Below, piece after piece: positions 6,167 to 14,195 of a stretch of 26,892 nt of DNA (positions are counted from its first letter, which is position 1; every line of letters begins with the position of its first letter). Where the stretch lies: the IMG/VR virus record IMGVR_UViG_3300042308_000493, positions 1 through 26,892 of that record; one strand, given 5' to 3'. Source of the stretch: a virus. The notes under the pieces are model-generated. The model was given only the letters and a program-made list of their open reading frames with translations. It did no database searches and was not told the DNA's origin. A program made the translations under genes and the position numbers.

Positions 6167-6933
6167 TAATAAACCCCCCATTTGGTGTTTAGATAGCCAA
6201 GCACATCTGCGGTGTTTTGCGCGGTCAAGGTCGCTTCGCCATAGATCAATTCGCACAAGTCGGCATTGAAAAAGCTGGAAACCCTGCGGCCTATTTGAAA
6301 GATTTGCGTTGTGGTATTTGGCGTTCCGGTTGGGGTGGAAATCGTCGGTGTGCTTGCGACACCGTTTTTGTTGAAAGACAAAATGGAGGAGGAAGCGGGC
6401 CGCGTCCAAACTTGCCCCAAAACATAATAACCAGCGGCAAAGGGGGAACTGGCGCTTAAGTCGGCATAGGGTCCGGCAAAGGCTATATCGCTGTAATATC
6501 CTGAAGGCCCAACATTAAAGCCAAAAAGTTCATTAGCGTCCGTGGTGCCGTGCTGAAATAACCCCAAATTGGATCCGGTTGATACCCGATGAACAGTAAA
6601 GGCCCACCTGGTCAGAGTCGCCAAACCGAAAGTAGCCGTCGCCAAAGAGTCGTTGACACCATCAAAGCGGACAACAGAAAGGCTATTTTTGATTGCCGTT
6701 TTGTATGCGGGTTTGTTCGTGCCGCTTGCCTGGGTCGCGTGCCTGGTATTTCCCGATTTGTCCTTCCATCCGCCGACAGGATCACCATCCGCGCTGACCA
6801 AAGTGGTTAAGCCGGAATCGGTGTAAAGCGTCGAGGCATCGGACGCATCCAGCCAAAGCAAAGGGGAAATGGAAAGCGGATTGAATCCACCGCCTCCATG
6901 GGCTTGCCATAATCCTAGGCCCAATCCAATCAT
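6166..6933 (-). CDS. LamG/concanavalin-like tail adhesin
   Basis: The start at 6933 (MIGLGLGLWQAHGGGGFNPL) follows AGGAGAAAAG. The frame up to 7098 is an extension over the spike-base gene. After a short glycine-rich N-terminus comes LWLDASDASTLYTDSG, WKDKSGNTRHATQ and VVRFDGVNDSLAT, the typical opening of concanavalin A-like (LamG) lectin domains found in phage tail fibres and surface adhesins. The end (LCELIYGEATLTAQNTADVLGYL) also fits that class. The 255-aa protein is likely a receptor-binding component at the tail tip. Its place after the spike base protein supports this. Confidence 0.75.
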   Translation of the reverse strand: MIGLGLGLWQAHGGGGFNPLSISPLLWLDASDASTLYTDSGLTTLVSADGDPVGGWKDKSGNTRHATQASGTNKPAYKTAIKNSLSVVRFDGVNDSLATATFGLATLTRWAFTVHRVSTGSNLGLFQHGTTDANELFGFNVGPSGYYSDIAFAGPYADLSASSPFAAGYYVLGQVWTRPASSSILSFNKNGVASTPTISTPTGTPNTTTQIFQIGRRVSSFFNADLCELIYGEATLTAQNTADVLGYLNTKWGVY

Positions 6934-6944
6934 GGACTTTTCTC

Positions 6945-7214
6945 CTAGGAAATTGCAACAATAAGTGTGGCTGTGGTGCTGGTAGAACGAACCCTGGAAA
7001 CCCGCAAAGGAAGAAGAGTTCCCGCAGGAACACCAGAAAATAAGACGGTTGAACCATTTGCCATAATTACAGAAATATTCCCTGCACCGCCAATCCAAAG
7101 GGCGCGCGAAACATTGGTCAAGTCTGTGGAATCCGATGGTGTCACAGCTTCCGCAATGGATGCTGGTGATGTGGTCCCAACAATGTTTGTTACAAAATTG
7201 TCTGTTGCTGGCAT
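6945..7214 (-). CDS. Spike base protein (RCAP_Rcc01079-like)
   Basis: The 89-aa protein has the short signature of this virion family: SDSTDLTNVSRALWIGGAGN, then ISVIMANGSTVLFSGVPAGT, then LPLRVSRVRSTSTTATLIVA. Members are known as small beta-rich proteins at the base of tail spikes. GAGGAA precedes ATG 7214. It is flanked by the LamG-like adhesin and tail-tip proteins, in keeping with assembly of the host-recognition device. Length and motifs match the family well. Confidence 0.8.
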   Translation of the reverse strand: MPATDNFVTNIVGTTSPASIAEAVTPSDSTDLTNVSRALWIGGAGNISVIMANGSTVLFSGVPAGTLLPLRVSRVRSTSTTATLIVAIS

Positions 7215-7236
7215 GATTGGTTCCTCGTTTGGTAAA

Positions 7237-7530
7237 TTATACTTGTTTTCTATTGGCTTTGTCTATTGCCGTTTTTTTACTGTGACAGGAAATGCAAAGG
7301 CTTTGGAGGTTGTTTGGATCAAGCCTGGCACCTCCATCATTTATTGGCTTTATGTGGTCTACTTGATTTGCGCCATTCCCGCAACTAGCGCAGAATGGGT
7401 CAGTTGCCAATTTCCATTTCCTGAGCTTTTGCCAAGTGTGGTCGTATCCCCTTTCCGATGTGGAAAGATCCCTAGGCGCTTCCCTGCGCTTAGGGACTGG
7501 ATTCCTGTGGATGTTCCTACGCTGAACCAT
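7237..7530 (-). CDS. HNH endonuclease
   Basis: The protein has the HNH/Zn layout: CASC (C47, C50), VDHIKPINDGG (D58, H59), NLQSLC (N74, C79) and SCHSKK (C82, H83). So a beta-beta-alpha-metal nuclease core is bound by a four-cysteine zinc site. ATG 7530 comes directly after the previous stop. A TTG start at 7560 would add ten residues. It lies inside the tail module, far from the terminase genes where HNH nucleases of HK97-like phages usually sit. It could therefore be a free-standing homing-type nuclease or still a packaging partner acting from a distance. Confidence 0.8.
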   Translation of the reverse strand: MVQRRNIHRNPVPKRREAPRDLSTSERGYDHTWQKLRKWKLATDPFCASCGNGANQVDHIKPINDGGARLDPNNLQSLCISCHSKKTAIDKANRKQV

Positions 7531-7532
7531 CC

Positions 7533-8048
7533 TTACGCATTGCCTGCGATTAGAATGCAATAGGTGACAGATGCGGCACCAGGGTTGTTAATTTTGAGGA
7601 TGTCCGCGGTTCCTGCGGTGATGCTCCAACCCGATGCTCCAGGATGATAAAGTTCCAGGCTGTCGAAAATGTCAATGGTGCCTGCGGAACTTAGTGGACC
7701 AACAAATGGATTTGTTGCATTGCCCAGCACTAATTTGTTAGTGCCATTAGCGCTGGCGCTGATCAACGCTACCGCAATGTATTTGATCCCTGTAAATGTC
7801 AGGGTGTTTCCAAAGGGATCCAGGAGGGATCCAGCCAAATCCAGGTTATCTGCTGAACCCGCGGTAAGGGTTCGGTATGCCCTGTACCATTTGTTACATT
7901 GCCCAGCACCTGTGCCATCGGTAATGGTTCTGCTTAGTGCCGGGAAGGAATTGCTCCCACTTGTTACTGCATCCGTAGTAATGCAAATGGTGCTGTCATT
8001 AGTCAATGTCCCTTGAACATTCAGGGATCTGGTTAAGCTCAATGTCAT
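7533..8048 (-). CDS. Putative virion (tail-tip) protein, 171 aa
   Basis: AGGAGG precedes ATG 8048. The protein is beta-rich with many threonine, serine, glycine and asparagine residues: TLTFTGIKYIAVALISAS, TNKLVLGNATNPFVGPL, GWSITAGTADILKINNPGAA. This composition and the repeated short strands are typical of phage tail-tip or decoration proteins. I have seen similar wording in uncharacterised phage proteins but no functional name applies. It sits between tail genes and the HNH nuclease gene. Confidence 0.65.
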   Translation of the reverse strand: MTLSLTRSLNVQGTLTNDSTICITTDAVTSGSNSFPALSRTITDGTGAGQCNKWYRAYRTLTAGSADNLDLAGSLLDPFGNTLTFTGIKYIAVALISASANGTNKLVLGNATNPFVGPLSSAGTIDIFDSLELYHPGASGWSITAGTADILKINNPGAASVTYCILIAGNA

Positions 8049-8063
8049 GCTAAATCCTCCTGG

Positions 8064-8450
8064 TTAGAATTCTTCCCCAACGAATGTAAAGTCTAGTGTA
8101 GCACCTGTCGCTAATGGTGTGCGTAATTGTGCGCGGAAAGCATGGGCTGTGGTTGGCAAAAACAAATTGATAAATGTAAAGAATGCTTGCAAGGTGTCTG
8201 GACCACCAGGACAAATTGCGCTGCCAATTGTTCTGCTGTTGGTTCCATCAAATAATTTTAACACCAGAACTGTGCCAGCTGGTATTGGGTTTGTTGGTCC
8301 GGAGAATACGCGGATTTCCTTGATGCGTTTTCCCTGGGCATGACCAACAATCAGATCTGCACTTTCATTAGTTCCATTGGCACTTGTCATTTGTGCCACT
8401 TCTGCAACGCCACCTGTGGGCAGATAATCATTTGTGTTTGTAACTGCCAT
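8064..8450 (-). CDS. Putative virion protein, 128 aa
   Basis: AGGAG precedes ATG 8450. The sequence is beta-rich (KRIKEIRVFSGPTNPIPAGT, VLVLKLFDGTNSRTIGSA) and carries no enzyme motif, membrane segment or signal. It lies in a run of tail-tip genes with short gaps, so it is probably a virion or tail-tip component. No family recognised. Confidence 0.65.
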   Translation of the reverse strand: MAVTNTNDYLPTGGVAEVAQMTSANGTNESADLIVGHAQGKRIKEIRVFSGPTNPIPAGTVLVLKLFDGTNSRTIGSAICPGGPDTLQAFFTFINLFLPTTAHAFRAQLRTPLATGATLDFTFVGEEF

Positions 8451-8453
8451 GAT

Positions 8454-9392
8454 TTAAACTCCTGAGATTCCAGAACCAATGCCAGAACCAATGCCTGCTG
8501 TTAATGGTGGGTAACCGTTAATTGCATAAACCCAACCATTTGCATTAACAAAGCAAACATATTCTAAAAAGTTTCCAACCATATTAGTTAAATAAAAGCC
8601 ATTATATTTAGTAACCATCCATCCTGGCATTTTTATTTGTGAAGCAATTCCAGGAGTAAAAACATTTGGTTCAGCCTGTACAAATTCATATCTTTGCCTT
8701 GATGAAATATATGCCAATTGACATCTTTCCGGAATTAAAACATCAAGCCCATTTATAGTAAGTCCGGTATCTATACATTTTACATTTAAATAAATATAAT
8801 TTCCTAATGCTTCTGTCATAAGTGGTATTGAAACAAGATTGTCTGTTGATCTTGGCATCCACAATACTGCATTGTACATTCCTTTATTATATTGATAACG
8901 ATAAATTTTATAGTAAGCATTTATTCCACGATCAAAAACATCTCCATCTCTTAAAACAATTCCTTGACCTGTAATTGTAACATCTGAATACATGGATGGT
9001 TTTGGAATAAGTGGTAATTGAACCAAATACAAACCGAGCGTTGTTAATGTAATTATGTTGGTTGTTATTATTTCCTGTGTCCAGGTTCCTGCGACACGCG
9101 CTTGATAGATGGTATTAGAATTAAGCATGCCTCCATTTTGATCCCGTATCCAAATTGGCATTTGAGGCACATAGGTGCCATCTTGTTTTTGTTCAACAAT
9201 CTCGCCCTGTACCGCCATTGCTCCGGTGTAACCAACTGGCAATGTGGAATTGGTGCGTACCAATAAATCCTGGTTGCCATTTAATATAATTGGCGTTTCA
9301 ATTTCTGGAATTATTCCACGCTGTTCCTCTGTCCATTTGGTCGATGAAACAATTCGTTTTGCCAGCGGATATGTAAATGTGGTTCCAGACAT
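8454..9392 (-). CDS. Putative tail protein, 312 aa
   Basis: GGAG precedes ATG 9392. This long beta-rich protein has many aromatic residues (YYKIYRYQYNKGMYNAVLW) and ends in a flexible glycine/serine tail (GIGSGIGSGISGV). No enzyme motif is visible. The gene and its upstream neighbour are clearly more AT-rich than the rest of the genome, with AT-ending codons, which suggests a separate origin for this part of the tail module. A role in the tail tip or baseplate is inferred from position. Confidence 0.65.
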   Translation of the reverse strand: MSGTTFTYPLAKRIVSSTKWTEEQRGIIPEIETPIILNGNQDLLVRTNSTLPVGYTGAMAVQGEIVEQKQDGTYVPQMPIWIRDQNGGMLNSNTIYQARVAGTWTQEIITTNIITLTTLGLYLVQLPLIPKPSMYSDVTITGQGIVLRDGDVFDRGINAYYKIYRYQYNKGMYNAVLWMPRSTDNLVSIPLMTEALGNYIYLNVKCIDTGLTINGLDVLIPERCQLAYISSRQRYEFVQAEPNVFTPGIASQIKMPGWMVTKYNGFYLTNMVGNFLEYVCFVNANGWVYAINGYPPLTAGIGSGIGSGISGV

Positions 9393-9396
9393 TTGA

Positions 9397-10419
9397 TTAA
9401 CTCCAAAGAATTCTCATGTCAAAATCTTCGTCTGGTTGATAGTCAAAATATTTTATATTTGATCCATCGGCATTAGGTTTAATATACCATCCTTCACCAT
9501 CAAGAAAAACAGGTTCTCCCAATGGCTGACCTGTTCCAATTTGTTGGTTTCTATCTTGTGCTCCTGGTTCGTTTCTAGCTTTTTCGCCATCACGAATAAT
9601 ATGCACTTCAGGATTTGCGTAAGTTTTCCCGCGTCGTCCAGTTTCTGCAACTGGTACAATCCATCCTTTAAATAATTTCTTTTGAAAATCTATATGCGGT
9701 CCTACTTCTATTGTAAAATTTACTCTCCAATAAAATATGCCATTTTCAAATACTGGTTCAGCATCTAGGCTTACAAATTTTAAAGCGTAAGCAGGATAAT
9801 AAATATTGCATATTGGGACAACAAGGGCGCGATCATTTATTTTTCCCAAATGTCCAAAGGCATTTCCAGGACAGATTGGGAAGTTACGACCAATGCTAAT
9901 TCTGGTTGTTGGAACTGATCTTTGGGGGACTGGTAAAATTGGATCTTTAGCGCTGTTAATATATGCTGCCCCATTAGCATCCTGCCTGGTGCTTACTGAT
10001 GTAGTCCCACCAGAGACCTTGATGTCAACTGGCCGCAATAATGGATTGTTTTGCCTTTGTTCTGGTGGTGTTCCTTGTTGTTGTCCGCCTGTGGCTCCGG
10101 CTGCTGCGCCTCCAGATGCTGAAGTTCCAACACCTCCAGAATCAAAATTGTTTGTGTAAGAAACACTTACAACATAATGGCAATTTGGCTCTTCACTATT
10201 TGCGGTTTCTCTAACTTCAATGTTTGAAACAAAACATGTGGCAATGTCAGGATGAATTGTTTTAATATAAATTCCAGCGGTATCGCTGAAACTAAGTGAA
10301 ACTGCAACAGCACTTAACCTTGTTGTGCTGAAAACATCAAATGTCCTGGTAATGTTTCTAACAAGCTGGGCATCTACTGAATCTGTGCTGCTTTGTTGTT
10401 CTGTAATTGTAATTGCCAT
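9397..10419 (-). CDS. Putative tail tip protein with Gly/Ala/Gln linker, 340 aa
   Basis: GGGAGG precedes ATG 10419. Two beta-rich halves are joined by a low-complexity linker at about residues 94-120 (SGGVGTSASGGAAAGATGG, then QQQG). It directly follows the tape measure gene, where distal tail or baseplate hub proteins are normally encoded in siphoviruses. The bipartite form is compatible with such a hub, but no family motif is clear. It is AT-rich, like its downstream neighbour. Confidence 0.65.
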   Translation of the reverse strand: MAITITEQQSSTDSVDAQLVRNITRTFDVFSTTRLSAVAVSLSFSDTAGIYIKTIHPDIATCFVSNIEVRETANSEEPNCHYVVSVSYTNNFDSGGVGTSASGGAAAGATGGQQQGTPPEQRQNNPLLRPVDIKVSGGTTSVSTRQDANGAAYINSAKDPILPVPQRSVPTTRISIGRNFPICPGNAFGHLGKINDRALVVPICNIYYPAYALKFVSLDAEPVFENGIFYWRVNFTIEVGPHIDFQKKLFKGWIVPVAETGRRGKTYANPEVHIIRDGEKARNEPGAQDRNQQIGTGQPLGEPVFLDGEGWYIKPNADGSNIKYFDYQPDEDFDMRILWS

Positions 10420-10422
10420 TGC

Positions 10423-11610
10423 CTATCCTCCCAACACATTTAATGCTGGTTTATTTTGCAAAACTGTTTTGATTGCATTTAAAACATTTACTTGAGCTTT
10501 ATCAATTTCAATTTGTTGCAATATTGCCTGTTCAATGCGCATTTGAATGTCGCCGCCTTCTGCCTGCAATCTTGCTTTAACCAATGCTTCTTCTAGTCCA
10601 GATGAACCCATTGTAAGGAATCCACCGATGCGGCTTTGCACATCAATTCCTAAAGATCCCGCAATTCTATCCCTGGTTGCAATTGCCTTGCGTTCCTGTT
10701 CGTTTTGATTGTTTGCATTGTTAATGGCATTGCGAGCACCTTGAGCAATTCTGCCAATTTTTGCTTCTTCAATCTCTGCAAATTTGGCATTGCGTCTGGC
10801 TGCTTCTCCGCGTGCAATATCCTCCTGAAGAAATTTTCCCACGCCTCGAGGCAATACTCCGATAAATTCCCCAACTCCTGCTAACCCTCCTGCGACTACA
10901 TTTTGCAATCCCATAATTTTACTTTTTGCATCTAACGCATTTAATATCCTAATAAAACTATTGGTAATTTGTACGGCAATTTTTGCGGCAACTTCAAATG
11001 CGGTAATTGTTGCATTGGCTCCGTCTTTAAATGCTTGACCCAAATCTTTAGGATTTATTTTTTGGTTTCCAAATTCACTTGCCAAACCTGTGAAAATTGC
11101 GCCAATAGCTGCAATGGAACCGCGGAACCATTCAAGCCCACTTTTGATGTTAAAAATACTATCAAGGCTATTTGCTATTTCTGAGAATGTGTCCTCTACT
11201 GTGTTTTGAAAATTGCTCATTATCCCTGTAAAGGAAAACTCATCTGGCGTTCCCATTCCAACAAATTGGGCCTGCCTTGCTTCTGTTGCCATGGCAGCAC
11301 GAAATGGACTACCAAAAACAGCTTTAACTTTATTGCCAAACTCAAGTGCTTGATTAAGAACAGCCATGCTTTTAATTGAACCTGTGATTACATTGGAAAC
11401 AGATTTGCCAATGAATCCACCACCAGTTCCAACCTTTTTTCCAATGTCAGCCGCTGCTGATGCGACACCACTAAAATAGGTTTTCAATCCTGAAGAAATG
11501 TTTTTGCCAAAGTTGTTAACTGATTTCGTTGCGTTCTTTAAGCCCTGATCCAATGGCGCGTTGTCTGTAGACAAAATGATTGTAGGGTTAGCAATTGCTG
11601 GTCCTGCCAT
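10423..11610 (-). CDS. Tape measure protein (short)
   Basis: The 395-aa, mostly alpha-helical protein begins with DNAPLDQGLKNATKSVNNFG, the usual opening of tape measure proteins. It has hydrophobic helical stretches in the middle (AAIGAIFTGLASEFGN; VVAGGLAGVGEFIGVLPRG) and a charged C-terminal coiled region. It follows the frameshifted chaperone pair, the standard position. At about 0.15 nm per residue the length suggests a tail of roughly 60 nm, short for a siphovirus. AAAGGTGAT precedes ATG 11610, and the start lies inside the end of the chaperone gene. Confidence 0.85.
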   Translation of the reverse strand: MAGPAIANPTIILSTDNAPLDQGLKNATKSVNNFGKNISSGLKTYFSGVASAAADIGKKVGTGGGFIGKSVSNVITGSIKSMAVLNQALEFGNKVKAVFGSPFRAAMATEARQAQFVGMGTPDEFSFTGIMSNFQNTVEDTFSEIANSLDSIFNIKSGLEWFRGSIAAIGAIFTGLASEFGNQKINPKDLGQAFKDGANATITAFEVAAKIAVQITNSFIRILNALDAKSKIMGLQNVVAGGLAGVGEFIGVLPRGVGKFLQEDIARGEAARRNAKFAEIEEAKIGRIAQGARNAINNANNQNEQERKAIATRDRIAGSLGIDVQSRIGGFLTMGSSGLEEALVKARLQAEGGDIQMRIEQAILQQIEIDKAQVNVLNAIKTVLQNKPALNVLGG

Positions 11611-11923
11611 TTGCGATCACCTTTGCCCTTTCAATCAATTGCTTTGCGGCTTCCGCAAAATTATTTGTTTGTGATTCTTCCTGTCCCCATTTGGGAAGGA
11701 AGTCTGTAATCTGCATTCGTGTTCTGCACCAGGGAGCCAATGCCGCGTGTTGTTGCATTGCGGACAGAACATCCAACCTGGCACCGCCCCAAGGCTCAAT
11801 TGCCATTAGGGAACACCATTCAGCAAACTCTGAAGCATCCATGGTGGATTCAATTTCCGCCACGGTCTTTCCAAGGTATCCAGCCAGCGCAAATATTAGT
11901 CTGCGTTCTGGCTGGCTGCGGAG
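11588..11923 (-). CDS. Tail assembly chaperone, frameshift extension (gpT-like part of gpGT)
   Basis: Reached by a -1 shift on the site at 11923-11929, this frame reads on as KKLRSQPERRLIFALAGYLG, then KTVAEIESTMDASEFAEWCS and IEPWGGARLDVLSAMQ. That is the typical C-terminal tail-chaperone domain (RR..LA..LG.T..E......EF.EW....EP.G). A GTG at 11863 could act as an independent start but would cut this domain. The predicted fusion with the upstream frame is about 214 residues. Fusion proteins of this kind bind the tape measure protein and recruit tail tube subunits during assembly; they are not in the finished virion. Confidence 0.85.
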   Translation of the reverse strand, partial: LRSQPERRLIFALAGYLGKTVAEIESTMDASEFAEWCSLMAIEPWGGARLDVLSAMQQHAALAPWCRTRMQITDFLPKWGQEESQTNNFAEAAKQLIERAKVIANGRTSNC

Positions 11924-11929
11924 TTTTTT
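11881..11929 (-). promoter_or_regulatory. Programmed -1 frameshift site with downstream hairpin
   Basis: On the transcript the heptamer A AAA AAC (11929-11923) lies in the correct zero frame (GAA AAA AAC). After a 4-nt spacer an 8-bp perfect stem follows: CAGCCAGC (11918-11911) with GCTGGCTG (11888-11881) and a 22-nt loop. Slippery site, spacer and stem together are the textbook arrangement for -1 frameshifting in tail chaperone genes. Confidence 0.9.
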
Positions 11930-12231
11930 TCCAGATCCTTTTGGGCTTTGTTTGACAGTCCATTGAAATCGCTTGCAATGTCTGCCAATGCTTTGGATGC
12001 GTCAAATGGAATGTCAGCAATTTGTTCTGCTGTCATGCCTTTGCCATTTGCATCGCATAAAGCCAACTCCAGGATTCGCAAATAACCCTCGAGCCCTTCC
12101 AGACCCATAAGCGTTTTTGCTTCGCCCAAAGGAATTTTTTTAATGAATGCCTGCCCAATCAAACCTGGAATCTTTTCTGGCTCACCAGGTTTGTTTTCAA
12201 CGGTCAGGATTCTGGTGAATTTCAAGCTCAT
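11896..12231 (-). CDS. Tail assembly chaperone (gpG-like)
   Basis: The 111-aa zero-frame product is acidic and helical, with IPLGEAKTLMGLEGLEGYLR and a C-terminal DLEKN segment that holds the slippery codons. AAGGT precedes ATG 12231. It lies between the tail tube gene and the tape measure gene, the invariant place for gpG-type chaperones. Termination in frame gives the short protein. A -1 shift at residue 103 gives the longer gpGT-type product. Confidence 0.85.
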   Translation of the reverse strand: MSLKFTRILTVENKPGEPEKIPGLIGQAFIKKIPLGEAKTLMGLEGLEGYLRILELALCDANGKGMTAEQIADIPFDASKALADIASDFNGLSNKAQKDLEKNSAASQNAD

Positions 12232-12239
12232 TTTAAACC

Positions 12240-12674
12240 TTAGGAAATGGTAACGCTGTTAACCATGAACACAAATTCATAGGTTAATGGCTCATTGTTG
12301 TCAGCAATTGTTGGAATTGTTAAACCTTTAAAATAACCTGAGAATGCCGCGGTAGTAACCAAAGGCGATGTTGCCAATGAACCGGATGTGGTCAGGGTTA
12401 AGGTTGTTGCTGTACGCGCATTTAGTACGGTTTGGATTGCGGTAAATTCACTTTCGGTGTAGGTTGCCGTAACCGTAATATCGGAAAATGTTTTCTTACC
12501 TGGAACCTTAAGTTCTGCTGTTAAGGTGACTCCAGCAACAACAATATCTGCCAGGGTTTGAGACAGTCCAGATATATTAGTTGGGTTTAGAATTGTTACC
12601 GAGGATCCACCAGTAGCCTGATATGTTAGACTGGCTCCCTGCGGAATGATAATGTCGGTTGTTGCAATTGGCAT
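12240..12674 (-). CDS. Major tail (tube) protein
   Basis: AGGAG precedes ATG 12674. The 144-aa protein is beta-rich and threonine/alanine-rich, with KVPGKKTFSDITVTATYTES in the middle and GYFKGLTIPTIADNNEPLTY near the end, a layout typical of siphovirus tail tube subunits. It is placed between the tail terminator and the tail chaperones, as in most siphoviruses. It is expected to stack as hexamer rings around the tape measure. Confidence 0.8.
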   Translation of the reverse strand: MPIATTDIIIPQGASLTYQATGGSSVTILNPTNISGLSQTLADIVVAGVTLTAELKVPGKKTFSDITVTATYTESEFTAIQTVLNARTATTLTLTTSGSLATSPLVTTAAFSGYFKGLTIPTIADNNEPLTYEFVFMVNSVTIS

Positions 12675-12700
12675 TGTTCAATCTCCTGGTTAATGTGATT

Positions 12701-13117
12701 CTACTGTTCCCTTACCCAACCGCTAATATTTATTTCGCCCGTTTGATAAGGTGCATCCTCACCATCATTCAAGGCTTCAGCATCGGATTGAATGCCTGTA
12801 ATCCTCAAACCTGCAATGATGGTCCCATGGGCTGTTGTTTGGTTTGGTTGCCCATTTATTACACCTAATACCGCGGATGCTACCGCAGCCACTTGAGTTG
12901 GTGTAATGGCTCGGACATGTAACACAAATTCTGCTGTGCTGATTGGTAAGGTTCTGGTTAAAGATGAAATGGGTGTGCTGTTAACCGTATAGGCTGCCGC
13001 AGGAAATGCGGATTCCTGTGGGATCATGTCAGGATGAATGCCACCAGGAAGGGCCGCGGAGACTGCCGCATCTGACAGGAGCAATGATCGCAGAGTTTTT
13101 GCAAATGCCAGGGACAT
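12701..13117 (-). CDS. Tail terminator / tail completion protein (DUF3168-like)
   Basis: The 138-aa protein begins with a helix (SLAFAKTLRSLLLSDAAVSA), then GGIHPDMIPQESAFPAAAYT, strands, and ends near NISGWVREQ. This matches the DUF3168/gp17-type tail completion family in length and order. Such proteins cap the tail tube at the head-proximal end. ATG 13117 follows GAGGTG and overlaps the stop of the gp10-like gene (TAATG). Position between gp10-like and tube genes is standard. Confidence 0.8.
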   Translation of the reverse strand: MSLAFAKTLRSLLLSDAAVSAALPGGIHPDMIPQESAFPAAAYTVNSTPISSLTRTLPISTAEFVLHVRAITPTQVAAVASAVLGVINGQPNQTTAHGTIIAGLRITGIQSDAEALNDGEDAPYQTGEINISGWVREQ

Positions 13118-13857
13118 TACCGCACACCTCGCATACCTGATGCGCTTGCATTGTATTTTCTGACTTGTTTCAAATAGCTTCTTTGTGCTGCTTTGTCAAT
13201 TTCAATCCCCAAATTTTGGAGGATAATGGTTTTCATTTCACCAATAGATGATTTGTATGCGCGCTCAACAATTTTCTGCCCAGCTACTCTGGTGAATTTT
13301 TGCCCTGTGGATTTGATGAATGTAGCTGTTCTAAATGCTTTTCCTTTTGACAACTTTGCTTTGTCAATGTTTTTTTTGCTTATGTATTCCTCAAGTGTGC
13401 TGCCCTTCCACAGGATCCCTTTTTTAACAAACTTTTCATGGTTCCTGCCCTGAACCAATGGCACCCTAGCATGTGCATTGAATCCAAATTCCACCAAATG
13501 CGCGTAGTTACTTGGCTTGACAGTAACCGTTTTATTTCCCCTGACAATATCCTTTTTCAATTTTTTGGATGGACCAACAACGGCATAGGGTTCCCCTGCA
13601 CCTTTTTTGGTGACACCTTTTTTTGTGGTGTAGGATCTGCGTAGCAAGCCAGTTCTGCCGTATGCTTTGCGTTGATTTTTTTTCTTCCGCGGTGCTTTGG
13701 GTGCAAGCTGTCTTGCTTTGGATGCAATAATCTTTCCGCCCTGGTATAGTGCGGATGCGATCCCTTTTTTGGTGTCCCGATCCGATGCGGTGTTAAGGAA
13801 TTGCCTTACCGCAGTCATAATCTGTGTGCTAAATTCTGGTGTGTTGATCTTAATCAT
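13117..13857 (-). CDS. HK97 gp10-like head-tail/minor tail protein
   Basis: The 246-aa protein is very basic. It has the gp10 pattern: an N-terminal helix, LYQGGKIIASKARQLAPKAP, GRTGLLRRSYTTKK, and NYAHLVEFGFNAHARVP followed by the EKF/ILW region. Gp10-type proteins form part of the neck or link the connector to the tail. It is longer than many family members because of lysine-rich insertions. GGCGGAA precedes ATG 13857, and the gene overlaps the preceding adaptor gene by 4 nt. Confidence 0.8.
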   Translation of the reverse strand: MIKINTPEFSTQIMTAVRQFLNTASDRDTKKGIASALYQGGKIIASKARQLAPKAPRKKKNQRKAYGRTGLLRRSYTTKKGVTKKGAGEPYAVVGPSKKLKKDIVRGNKTVTVKPSNYAHLVEFGFNAHARVPLVQGRNHEKFVKKGILWKGSTLEEYISKKNIDKAKLSKGKAFRTATFIKSTGQKFTRVAGQKIVERAYKSSIGEMKTIILQNLGIEIDKAAQRSYLKQVRKYNASASGMRGVR

Positions 13858-14195
13858 TGTGGGATTCCGCCTTCCATGGAAATAGCTTCCTGGCAGGTTA
13901 ACCCTATTGCAATGTTTGTTTCATCCAGGTTTCTGACGCCCTGGATGTTAAGGATTCTGGAACCAAATAGGACGCGATGGTTTGGTTGCACATCTGTTCT
14001 GTGACGGATTAAAACTGCATGTGTGGTGCTGGTGTTTAATTGTAACCCGTTAATCGATTCACTACTTGATGTTGGTGTGATTTGCGCCCAAACGGTTGCG
14101 TATGTTGTCCATGACCTGTCAGGCTTACCGTAAATGTCGATGTAATCGGTGTAGGATTGTAAGTCGATCCTATGCCTTAGGTCGCCTATTTTCAT
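13854..14195 (-). CDS. Head-tail adaptor (head closure, Phage_H_T_join-like)
   Basis: The start at 14195 (MKIGDLRHRIDLQSYTD) follows GGGGAG and overlaps the connector stop by 4 nt (ATGA). The 113-aa protein has the family layout: GDLRHRIDLQ at the start, then WTTYATVWAQITPTSSSE, HAVLIRHRTDVQPNHRVLF, and RILNIQGVRNLDETN. Such small beta-barrel proteins close the head and join it to the tail. All the motifs occur in the expected order, so I regard the call as firm. Confidence 0.85.
   Translation of the reverse strand: MKIGDLRHRIDLQSYTDYIDIYGKPDRSWTTYATVWAQITPTSSSESINGLQLNTSTTHAVLIRHRTDVQPNHRVLFGSRILNIQGVRNLDETNIAIGLTCQEAISMEGGIPQ

Noticed and set aside
6967-7563. 198-aa plus-strand frame over the spike base and HNH genes
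   Set aside because: Both minus-strand genes have clear family motifs. The plus frame has no ribosome site and spans two genes.
11863-11863. Independent GTG start for the second tail chaperone frame
   Set aside because: The conserved domain begins upstream of it and is reached only through the -1 frameshift. The GTG also lacks a strong ribosome site.
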